From: Ilyomonas sp963790435 | Lineage (GTDB): Bacteria; Bacteroidota; Bacteroidia; Chitinophagales; Chitinophagaceae | DNA length: 64,000 nucleotides | Direction: 5' to 3' | NCBI GenBank assembly: GCA_963790435.1 | Contig: CAWBOI010000001.1 | Span: 434,001-498,000, forward strand | Part shown: piece after piece, positions 52,880 to 60,575 of the stretch | Position numbering within the stretch: position 1 is the stretch's first letter | Layout of the letters: each line of letters starts with the position of its first letter | Notes under the pieces: generated by a model | Told to the model about the DNA's origin: nothing | What the model saw: only the letters and a program-made list of their open reading frames with translations | Database searches by the model: none | Translations under genes and position numbers: made by a program

Positions 52880-53170
52880 ATGGAAGAACTCATTGTCATT
52901 AATGTTGTCATTGCTGATCGCACGTATCGCTTAAAAACGCGTCCGCAAGATGAAGAAACGATACGCAAAACAGCAAAGCTCATCAACGAAAAATTGGTTG
53001 AGTTTAAAACCGCTTTTGCAGGCAAAGACATGCAGGATTATATTTCGATGGTGTTGCTTTGGTTTGCGGTAGAACAATCAAAACCCAATGGAAACGTAGT
53101 GGCTGAAAGTGAAGTTGATAAAACGCTCGAACAAATCAATTTACTGCTTGATAAAGCACTTTCATCCTGA
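52880..53170 (+). CDS. zapA: Cell division protein ZapA
   Basis: A 96-residue protein with the N-terminal strand-rich part IVINVVIADRTYRLKTRPQD and the helix TIRKTAKLINEKLVEFKTAF, then KDMQDYISMVLLWFAVEQSK, as in ZapA. ZapA forms tetramers and crosslinks FtsZ filaments. The 131-base gap before it and the 52 bases after it show no visible 6S RNA, which is sometimes found next to zapA. Confidence 0.92.
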   Translation: MEELIVINVVIADRTYRLKTRPQDEETIRKTAKLINEKLVEFKTAFAGKDMQDYISMVLLWFAVEQSKPNGNVVAESEVDKTLEQINLLLDKALSS

Positions 53171-53237
53171 GGAAAGTTTTATTTTGTTTCCACATAATTA
53201 GTAACGCCTTGCAACGTTCTTAATGAAAATAACCGAC

Positions 53238-53762
53238 ATGAAAAAATGCGTGAGTTGGTGCCTGCTGCTCACTTTGTTTATAGCAACCACTTCATTTTTC
53301 AACAAAGGTTCGTTTACATTTCCGGCTTATAAAATTGTTATTGTCAAACACAATTATGAATTGAGTGTTTACGATTCCAAAGGCTGGCTGGTAACGTATC
53401 CGGTTGTGTTTGGCACTAAAGATTTACGGGATAAAATGATGGAAGGTGACCGCGAAACGCCAGAAGGCAATTTCAAAATTGTGAGCAAGCGTGTGCACGA
53501 AAAATGGTGCCGCATGTTAACGCTCGATTATCCGAATGAGGAAAGCATTGCTAAGTTCATGCAACGCAAACAGCAAGGCATTATTCCTGCCAATGCAAAA
53601 GTTGGTGGCGGCGTTGCTATTCATGGAACATGGCCGCATGAAGACTACGCAATTGACAAATATGACAACTGGACGCAAGGCTGCATTAGCATGAAAAACG
53701 AAGATGTGATTGAGTTGTTCAACATGATTCCGGTAGGAACTGAAGTTGCTATCCGCAGATGA
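53238..53762 (+). CDS. L,D-transpeptidase (YkuD family)
   Basis: A 174-residue protein from the ATG at 53238 (MKKCVSWCLLLTLFIATTSF), giving a signal peptide at the N-terminus; the ATG at 53223 adds five residues. The YkuD domain runs from IVIVKHNYELSVYDSKGWLV to the end. Active site: GGGVAIHGTWPHEDYAID (conserved His-Gly) and NWTQGCISMKNEDVIELF with the nucleophile Cys near residue 148. DRETPEGNFKIVSK is typical. The enzyme makes 3-3 crosslinks in peptidoglycan or anchors lipoproteins to it. It starts 67 bases after zapA. Confidence 0.92.
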   Translation: MKKCVSWCLLLTLFIATTSFFNKGSFTFPAYKIVIVKHNYELSVYDSKGWLVTYPVVFGTKDLRDKMMEGDRETPEGNFKIVSKRVHEKWCRMLTLDYPNEESIAKFMQRKQQGIIPANAKVGGGVAIHGTWPHEDYAIDKYDNWTQGCISMKNEDVIELFNMIPVGTEVAIRR

Positions 53763-54881
53763 TTACAACTCAATTTGTTCAGCTATCATTGGCGATAAGG
53801 CAACACCCATTCCATTGCATACAACAACGGCTGTAACCCTTGCCCCTATTGGCTTTATAAAGGGCTGCTTGTTTTCTGTAAACCCCATAATACCACTCCA
53901 CCGATAACCAATTTGATAAGATTGTTTTGGCAAAATATGAACGTTTATAAACGCTTCTAATTTCTCCTGCAACGAACCTGTAATATCAAAAGATGTTGTA
54001 GCTTCTTCCTCAAACGCACGATTACGTGCACCGCCTATCAACACTCTGTTTCCTACGTTTCTGAAATAATAAAAGCCTTCATCAAAATGAAATGTACCAC
54101 GTAGTGGTAAGTTCTCAATTGGAGACGTAACAATGATTTGTCCGCGTGCCGGAGTTATGTTTATGTTGGGCAACAAATAATGGCTCAGGGCATTGGTACA
54201 AATCAGCAATCGCGAAGTTTGGATTTGCACATTTTTTTCGAGGTAAATATGTACTTCTGTATTATTTTCTTCCCAGCGTTCCACCGCTGCTCCTTGCATA
54301 ATTTGTCCGCCAAGAGAACGTATTTTGTTTTGCAAAGCCATCACCATTTTTCCACTGTGCAAACTACCTTCGCACTTGTTTTCTATAAGAGCATCAAAGC
54401 CGTGTAAGCCTTGCTGTACAAGCTTTTTTGTGGCAAAAACAAACGTGTCTGTTTCGCCGGTGATGGCTTTCATTCCCCGGTTTAAAGAAGGCAGTTGTCC
54501 GATGACTTCTTTAATGTTATTAACGTCGCTTCGCAAACATTCATAACCTCCGCAGTTATCAAAATCAATGACATCATCACCCAACACGCGTCTTATTTTT
54601 TGTATGCCTTTGTAACGTAGTTCCGCCAATTGCCAGGCACGCTCCTCACCCATTGTTTTTAAATCGTGAAGCAGTTCTGTTGGGCTACCGAAACAAGCAA
54701 AACCCGCATTGCGTGTGCTTGCGCCGGCAGGAACAATGCCTTTATCAACAATAAGTAATTGAAGAGAAGGATGTTGGGTTAACAGTTCATAAGCGCACCA
54801 CAAACCAGCCAGTCCGCTGCCAACAATAACAACGTCTTTTCGTGCAAAAAAACTTTCCTGCTCCCAAATGGAAATGTGCAT
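53763..54881 (-). CDS. DAO-family FAD-dependent amine/amino acid oxidoreductase
   Basis: A 372-residue flavoprotein beginning MHISIWEQESFFARKDVVIV, with the FAD motif VVIVGSGLAGLWCAYELL (17-34) and IVDKGIVPAGASTRNAGFAC (about 45-64), typical of DadA/GlpD/sarcosine-oxidase-like enzymes. YYFRNVGNRVLIGGARNR and YRWSGIMGFTENKQPFIKP with VVVCNGMGVALSPMIAEQIE complete the C-terminal substrate and FAD contacts. Substrate, perhaps a secondary amine or D-amino acid, is not evident. It is convergent with the transpeptidase gene: the stop codons abut (53762/53763). Confidence 0.87.
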   Translation of the reverse strand: MHISIWEQESFFARKDVVIVGSGLAGLWCAYELLTQHPSLQLLIVDKGIVPAGASTRNAGFACFGSPTELLHDLKTMGEERAWQLAELRYKGIQKIRRVLGDDVIDFDNCGGYECLRSDVNNIKEVIGQLPSLNRGMKAITGETDTFVFATKKLVQQGLHGFDALIENKCEGSLHSGKMVMALQNKIRSLGGQIMQGAAVERWEENNTEVHIYLEKNVQIQTSRLLICTNALSHYLLPNINITPARGQIIVTSPIENLPLRGTFHFDEGFYYFRNVGNRVLIGGARNRAFEEEATTSFDITGSLQEKLEAFINVHILPKQSYQIGYRWSGIMGFTENKQPFIKPIGARVTAVVVCNGMGVALSPMIAEQIEL

Positions 54882-54889
54882 GTTAGTCA

Positions 54890-55024
54890 GGTTTGAGTGG
54901 TGAGTTGATATTAGCTACAAGCCTTGAGCTTCGAGCTACGAGACGTAAGCAACAAGTCTTTAGAATATTCAATTTGCAACACTCAATTTCATAACTTATG
55001 GCTCGAAGCTCACAACTCGTAGCT
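54890..55024. repeat. Mixed low-complexity intergenic repeat (GAGTGGTGAG, GAGCTTCGAGCTACGAG, ATTCAATTTGC)
   Basis: The 140 bases between the DAO-like gene and the SNF2 gene contain relatives of repeats found elsewhere in the window: GAGTGGTGAGTTG (as at 29606), GCCTTGAGCTTCGAGCTACG and GGCTCGAAGCTCACAACTCG (as at 49266) and GAATATTCAATTTGCAACAC (as near 48555). The AGCTC blocks at 54920-54943 and 55000-55024 are inverted relative to each other and could pair. Confidence 0.65.
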
Positions 55025-55025
55025 G

Positions 55026-58000
55026 TTAACTGAACAAGTACTCAATATCTTCTTTTGTAAGGCTCTTTACAAATGTGGAATCATCAGAAATTAAATCAAC
55101 GGCGAGAGCACGCTTTTTTTCCTGCAGAGAAAGAATTTTATCTTCCACAGTGTCTTTACAAATCATTCGATACGCAAAAATATTTTTGGTTTGACCGATG
55201 CGGTGTGTACGGTCAATAGCCTGTTGCTCAACGGCGGGATTCCACCAGGGATCAACAATATAAACATAATCAGCTGCGGTTAAGTTCAAACCTACACCGC
55301 CTGCTTTCAATGAGATTAAAAACACGCGGCAATTGTCGTCGCTTTGAAAACGGTTGATGGCTTTTTCCCTGTCGGGCGCCGAAGTGCTGCCATCAAAATA
55401 CTCGTACTCAATTCCAAGTTCTTTCATCTTCTCACGAATCAATCCCAACATGCCCAGAAACTGAGAGAATACAAGTGCTTTGTGATTGCCAATGTTTTCC
55501 GTGATTTCTCTTGTGAGTTCTTCTAATTTCACAGAAACGTTTGGAAATTGTTCCTCTTCTTTCATGATGGCCGGACTATCACAAATCTGCCGTAATTTCA
55601 TCAATCCTTGTAAGATAGAAAGCTGCGATTTTTGTATGCCTTGTTCTTCTACAACGCCTAAAAGTTTATCTCTGAAATCGTTGCGGTAAGCATCATAAAT
55701 CTGGCGTTGCTCATCTCCCATTTCGCACAGTAAAATCATCTCTTGTTTTGCCGGTAAATCTTTTGCGACCTGTTCTTTTGTGCGCCGCAAAATGAATGGA
55801 TACAACAGCTTACGCAAGTGGTCTTTTTGTTCCTTTTCACCAAACTTATCAATAGGTACAGCAAACTCGTTTTTAAAGCTTTCCGTACTGCCCAGCATTC
55901 CGGGATTTAAAAAATTCATCTGGGCATAAATATCAAACGTGTTGTTTTGCAATGGCGTACCACTTAAACACAAACGGCTTTTTGCATTGAGCAAACAAAC
56001 GGCTTTGGTTACTTTACTCGATGGATTTTTAATCGCCTGGCTTTCGTCTAAAATGGCATAATCAAACGGTATTTCAACAAACTGTTTAATGTCGCTGCGC
56101 AATGTTCCGTAGGTTGTAATAATGATGTCGGCGTTTATCTTTAGCAAAGAATCTTTCATGCGCAGGTTACCATGATGAACATAGTAAGTAAGCGAAGGCG
56201 TAAACTTTTTAATTTCATTTTCCCAGTTGAACATTAGCGTTGTGGGGCAAACCACCAACGCATGAAGAGCGCCATTTTTTTCTTTTAAATGATGAAGAAA
56301 TGTAAGCGCCTGCACTGTTTTCCCTAAGCCCATATCATCGGCAAGAATGCCGCCCCATTTTACATCATTCAAATAATTGAGCCACTGATAACCTGATGCC
56401 TGATAAGGCCGCAATATGGTTTCTAAATGCTTTGGCGGAGCAATCGGTTCAATGGTATGATGATGTTTTATGTTTTCGTATTTGCTTTCAAGCTGGAAAA
56501 CAAGTTCCTCATTGTTGCGTTGTTCGTACAATTCTTCAATTACACCAAAATGATATTTGCTCAGTTTGATGTCGTTGGTTTTGCCATCTCCAACGCGAAA
56601 CAGGAGCGAGTACCGCTTTATCCATTCTTCCGGCAAAATGCCAAGTGTTCCATCATGCAACTGTACAAATTGTTGCTTGTTGAGGAGCGCTTTTTTTACA
56701 TCATCAACCGTTATTTTTTGTTCACCAAAATGTATGTCAATTTTTGCGTCAAACCAGTCGGTGTTGGAAGAAATATAAATTTTGGTGGAAGGTTTCGCCG
56801 TGTTGAAACGGAATGTTTTTAACGCATCAAAACCCAACACTGGAACATTCATTTCGCGCACCGCATCAATAAACAAAAAGAACCAGTTGTTCTTCAAAAC
56901 CTCTGCACCTTTCAATGCAAGCGTGTTGTTGTTTTCGGCAAGCGTAATGAAGTTGGAATGCAAATTTTTAAGCTTGTCTATAAACGCATTTTCCATCGCA
57001 AGGTTGCGATGAATGACCATAAGTTTATTAGCTTGCGGCAACAGAATATTTTCTTTATCGGAAGATTTTGTATCATAGCCATGATATGTAAAAATGGGCT
57101 GAAAGAGGAGATAATCGCCTTTTTCTTTCAACAGTATTTTAATCTCAGGCTTTACATCGCGCACTTCTTCTTTTTGTATGTTGCTAAAGTGCACATGATA
57201 CTCTTTTGTTAAGGGCAAAATAAACTCCTGAAGAGAGCGGTTCCAGTCCCCTTCATGAATGGCCATTTTACCGGAAGGCATAAACTTTTCAACCAATAAA
57301 ACATCTTCCGGCTGATGCCAGACATAAAACTGATCTTCCTGCTGAAACAACAATGACGACGATAATGCATTTTCTTTTACATTGCTTACGCGGAGCGGCG
57401 TTCGCACATTGCAAAGCATTTCGTATTCGCCGTTTTTAAAACTTATGGCAAACTCTGGTGTAATAAAATTGATGGAGCAAGCTGCTTCTTCAAGATGGTT
57501 CGTGGTGAACGTTTTGTTTTTGGGCAAGAAGAAAGTGAAGTTGCTTTCAGCAACATCAGTAAATATTTTTTTTAGTTTGGGATGAAGATATTCAATGATA
57601 AGCTGTCGCGTTTCTTCGGGCAGTTCATCGTCATGTTGCTGAATGATATTTTCCCAGATGCCGCTGAACGGCGAATTGCGATTGAGATAACGGCTCACCT
57701 CGCTTCCCTGCAGTTTGCGAATGTTTTGAAGCAAGGCTTTATCACTTTCATCAAACACTTCTGCGTTCACAAACCTTGCGATGTCAATTCTTTCCACTTT
57801 ACCAGCAAAAGCAGTATTTTCATCGTTGGCTTCGCCTTGCACAGCATCAAACTGTACATAAGGATAACTATGCGGATTGTAACTGATCACCAAACCCAAC
57901 TTTAAATGCTTGCTCACCGCTGTTTCTATATCAGGTGTATCCGTTACTCTTTCCAATACAGGTAGTGCAACCGGCGCAGTTACTTGTGCTACTCTTTTAA

Positions 58001-58784
58001 TGGAAGGATCAAGTACACGTAAGAAGGGCTTGCCTTCTTTGTAAATGAATTCAAATTTGTTTTTGATGTCATCATCTAATGAATATCCATACAACGAAAG
58101 CAACTTGTTTTTTTCTTTGTCCCAATTGCGAATGGCATCAAAGTAATTAGCGCCATTGGCTTTGTACAAATGAAGCAGTACAATGGTTTTGTGAAGGCAA
58201 AGCGGGTGACTGGTTTCGGTGTTGCAATTGCAGCTTGTATCTAAATTGCGTTCTTCATTTTTTTGAATCAATACGTTACAAACATCGCCATCTTCCATTT
58301 TTACCTCAGCCAAAACACGTTCGTTTTTGGCTTCTTTTATAATTGGTTTGGAGGAAGATAAAAATTGTTCTGCATCAGCAAAACTTTCGTGAGATGACAA
58401 CAGTTTAATGGTTCGAACATCGAGTTGCTTCATCTTTACAACCGTGTGTTGTTGCTTGTACGTGATGTTTTTTTCGCCTAATAAATTCTTGTCGAGTAAA
58501 TCCTGCAATTGAAAAAGAGCAGCCGCTTCGTGGCGACAGATTTCACTTAAATTATAAGGGCATCCGCAACGGATAGAAATGTTTTTTTCGTCCTTAAATT
58601 TATTAATGTAAACCTTATAATATGTGTTATAACTGTCATCTTTTACACGAAACACAACGGTGCTGAGCAAGTCGTCAAAATCAATCATTTCAACGTTGCC
58701 AAGCGAATAAATTTTCTTTCCCCGCCTGATAACTTCATCGGTTCCGTTGTTATAAATGTATTTGGTAAGATATGGTAATGCCAC
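55026..58784 (-). CDS. SNF2-family helicase-like ATPase with two SWIM zinc fingers
   Basis: A 1252-residue protein. Two SWIM fingers are visible: CGCPYNLSEICRHEAAAL (about 74-91) and SCNCNTETSHPLCLHKTIVL (about 183-202). A long middle region (about 250-780) precedes the two RecA-like helicase lobes: motif I DDMGLGKTVQALTFL near 816, motif II DESQAIKNPSSK near 912, motif III LSGTPLQNN, and in lobe 2 LISLKAGGVGLNLTAADYVY and QAIDRTHRIGQTKNIFAYRM. It is a Swi2/Snf2 DNA translocase of the bacterial RapA/HelZ-like group. Role unknown, likely DNA or RNA polymerase remodelling. Confidence 0.93.
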   Translation of the reverse strand: MALPYLTKYIYNNGTDEVIRRGKKIYSLGNVEMIDFDDLLSTVVFRVKDDSYNTYYKVYINKFKDEKNISIRCGCPYNLSEICRHEAAALFQLQDLLDKNLLGEKNITYKQQHTVVKMKQLDVRTIKLLSSHESFADAEQFLSSSKPIIKEAKNERVLAEVKMEDGDVCNVLIQKNEERNLDTSCNCNTETSHPLCLHKTIVLLHLYKANGANYFDAIRNWDKEKNKLLSLYGYSLDDDIKNKFEFIYKEGKPFLRVLDPSIKRVAQVTAPVALPVLERVTDTPDIETAVSKHLKLGLVISYNPHSYPYVQFDAVQGEANDENTAFAGKVERIDIARFVNAEVFDESDKALLQNIRKLQGSEVSRYLNRNSPFSGIWENIIQQHDDELPEETRQLIIEYLHPKLKKIFTDVAESNFTFFLPKNKTFTTNHLEEAACSINFITPEFAISFKNGEYEMLCNVRTPLRVSNVKENALSSSLLFQQEDQFYVWHQPEDVLLVEKFMPSGKMAIHEGDWNRSLQEFILPLTKEYHVHFSNIQKEEVRDVKPEIKILLKEKGDYLLFQPIFTYHGYDTKSSDKENILLPQANKLMVIHRNLAMENAFIDKLKNLHSNFITLAENNNTLALKGAEVLKNNWFFLFIDAVREMNVPVLGFDALKTFRFNTAKPSTKIYISSNTDWFDAKIDIHFGEQKITVDDVKKALLNKQQFVQLHDGTLGILPEEWIKRYSLLFRVGDGKTNDIKLSKYHFGVIEELYEQRNNEELVFQLESKYENIKHHHTIEPIAPPKHLETILRPYQASGYQWLNYLNDVKWGGILADDMGLGKTVQALTFLHHLKEKNGALHALVVCPTTLMFNWENEIKKFTPSLTYYVHHGNLRMKDSLLKINADIIITTYGTLRSDIKQFVEIPFDYAILDESQAIKNPSSKVTKAVCLLNAKSRLCLSGTPLQNNTFDIYAQMNFLNPGMLGSTESFKNEFAVPIDKFGEKEQKDHLRKLLYPFILRRTKEQVAKDLPAKQEMILLCEMGDEQRQIYDAYRNDFRDKLLGVVEEQGIQKSQLSILQGLMKLRQICDSPAIMKEEEQFPNVSVKLEELTREITENIGNHKALVFSQFLGMLGLIREKMKELGIEYEYFDGSTSAPDREKAINRFQSDDNCRVFLISLKAGGVGLNLTAADYVYIVDPWWNPAVEQQAIDRTHRIGQTKNIFAYRMICKDTVEDKILSLQEKKRALAVDLISDDSTFVKSLTKEDIEYLFS

Positions 58785-58952
58785 ATTAAATGTTTAGCGT
58801 CAATTATTCTTTTTGCAGCGGGGTAGTTCTGTAAAAGCCAACAGCAAATATAAATGAAATTCAGAGCGAAAGAAAAAGCAGTCAACAGTAAAACCGCACA
58901 AAGGTTTGTTAACACTGATGATGGGAAAAAAGCGTAAAAACAAACCTGGTGT

Positions 58953-59912
58953 TTACAACAATCCAAGTATTTTTTTCTTTATATTATACAGCCTGTAACC
59001 TGCCGTTATGGCAACGCGAAAACGGTTGTCGGTAAACACACTTGTTACAACAAAATTTTCGGCATTGGTGACTTCCGCAGTTACATAAATGTAATTTTTA
59101 GAACCGCTGTAACCTGCTACCAGCGCGGCATTCAGTAGGGCAGCCGGTTTTAGCTTTCTTCGGTAGCCAAACTTATACAAACCTCCTAAACCGACTTCCA
59201 AACTTGGGCTTACAATCCATTTTCCTTCATCCCAAACCTTGTTATAACCATAGCCAACAGAGCCGGTTACAGTAAGCCAATGCGGATTGCCCCGTAAAAA
59301 TTTTTGTACGCTATCGCTAACGGGCGATGAACTGGTTTGCAAGCCCAAAGCATAATAGTTAGGTCGAATGTGCAGCAAAAACGAACCACTACTTTTTAGT
59401 TGTTGTTCACCTAAATACTGAGCAGCTTTGTAGGAATATTTTTTATAGTTGAAGACATGAAAAATATCAGCGCCGAAAGTGGTGTATCTAACCCCATCAA
59501 CCGGCGTATATCTGTTTTTATAAGTGTGAGATAGCAAGCCTTTGTAAATGTCGAAACTACCGGCGATGCCCCAGCCATGGTAGTAGCTTCTCATGCGCAA
59601 ACGGTACGATTTAAAGCCTTTCACATTGTTATCGCGACTGGTAAAGGGCACCGTAACTCCATAGCCTAATACCAACCAATTGTAGTTAAGATAAACGCCG
59701 CTAAACAAGCCATTGTTGGAAAATAAATTGGCGGCATCAGCCCTGTTTCTTTTTGTATAAAAATTAAGTTTGGTGCTATTGTATGCATTTGATAATTCAA
59801 TGTTATTTGGCTTGGGATATCTGGCAATGAAAGTAGAATCTTCTTTCTGTGCAAGCGCATAAAATGAGGCAAAAATAAACAATAAACTTATATAAATTCG
59901 ATTCCAGCACAT
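58953..59912 (-). CDS. DUF4421-like outer-membrane barrel protein
   Basis: A 319-residue protein from the ATG at 59912 (MCWNRIYISLLFIFASFYAL), a signal peptide ending near AQ. Strand-like segments recur (LNYNWLVLGYGVTVPFTSRD, FKSYRLRMRSYYHGWGIAGS, FLLHIRPNYYALGLQTSSSP, IVSPSLEVGLGGLYKFGYRR) and a late RVAITAGYRLYNIKKKILGL. The pattern resembles DUF4421, an uncharacterised Bacteroidota family. It begins 12 bases after the AcvB/VirJ stop, third in an operon with mprF. An in-frame variant of the dispersed motif (59861-59880) lies in its signal peptide. Confidence 0.78.
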   Translation of the reverse strand: MCWNRIYISLLFIFASFYALAQKEDSTFIARYPKPNNIELSNAYNSTKLNFYTKRNRADAANLFSNNGLFSGVYLNYNWLVLGYGVTVPFTSRDNNVKGFKSYRLRMRSYYHGWGIAGSFDIYKGLLSHTYKNRYTPVDGVRYTTFGADIFHVFNYKKYSYKAAQYLGEQQLKSSGSFLLHIRPNYYALGLQTSSSPVSDSVQKFLRGNPHWLTVTGSVGYGYNKVWDEGKWIVSPSLEVGLGGLYKFGYRRKLKPAALLNAALVAGYSGSKNYIYVTAEVTNAENFVVTSVFTDNRFRVAITAGYRLYNIKKKILGLL

Positions 59913-59924
59913 GGTAAGAATCAC

Positions 59925-60575
59925 TTATAAACGCTTCAATACCTGAGACACAAGATCATCCACATTGTCGTCGTAATGATGATCGCCTCCAAAACGAAGC
60001 GAAGTTAGTTTTTGGTTTTTGATTTCAGCCACCGGCACATCACTTTCTTTATCTCCATACACCAGCAAAGTTGCATTGTTCAGCTTGTTAATTTCAGCCG
60101 GCACGCTGATTCCGCTATGACCATAAAACAGGTGTACTTCAAAATCCGTAGTATGGGAAGGCGATAATAAAATGGTATGAGCTATCCGGGTTTGAAGAGT
60201 TTGTGGCAGTCTTGTTTGAATGAACGGCAACACATCGGCACCAAACGAATAGCCAATTAAAATGATGTTGCTGCGCTTCCATGTTGTGATATAATGATTG
60301 AGCAAATCAGCAATTGCTTTCGCCGCAACATCGGGCTGTTTCGCTCTAAAAAAATAAGAACGTGCATTGAGCCCAACCACCGGGTAACCTGCGCCGTTCC
60401 ATTGCTTCATAAAGGATTTGGAAAAAGAGTTAAAACCACCATCACCACTGATGTATAACACGAGCGGCTTGCTCATGTCTTTGCTCATCAATGTATCAAT
60501 CGGCAAATCGGTTTGACCCCAGGTTTGGTTTTGCACAAAAAACAGAATTAAAACAACAATCAGCTTATTCATCAT
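59925..60575 (-). CDS. AcvB/VirJ-family periplasmic alpha/beta hydrolase
   Basis: A 216-residue protein with signal MMNKLIVVLILFFVQNQTWG. The catalytic features of the family are LVLYISGDGGFNSFSKSFMK (about 38-57, the GDGG oxyanion turn), VVGLNARSYFF, the nucleophile motif ILIGYSFGADVLPF (Ser near 108), LVYGDKESD and the late FGGDHHYDDN (His). In Agrobacterium and Rhizobium, AcvB/AtvA hydrolyses lysyl-phosphatidylglycerol made by LpiA/MprF. Its start overlaps the mprF stop by 11 bases here, so the same pairing is strongly implied. The enzyme would act in the periplasm. Confidence 0.88.
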   Translation of the reverse strand: MMNKLIVVLILFFVQNQTWGQTDLPIDTLMSKDMSKPLVLYISGDGGFNSFSKSFMKQWNGAGYPVVGLNARSYFFRAKQPDVAAKAIADLLNHYITTWKRSNIILIGYSFGADVLPFIQTRLPQTLQTRIAHTILLSPSHTTDFEVHLFYGHSGISVPAEINKLNNATLLVYGDKESDVPVAEIKNQKLTSLRFGGDHHYDDNVDDLVSQVLKRL

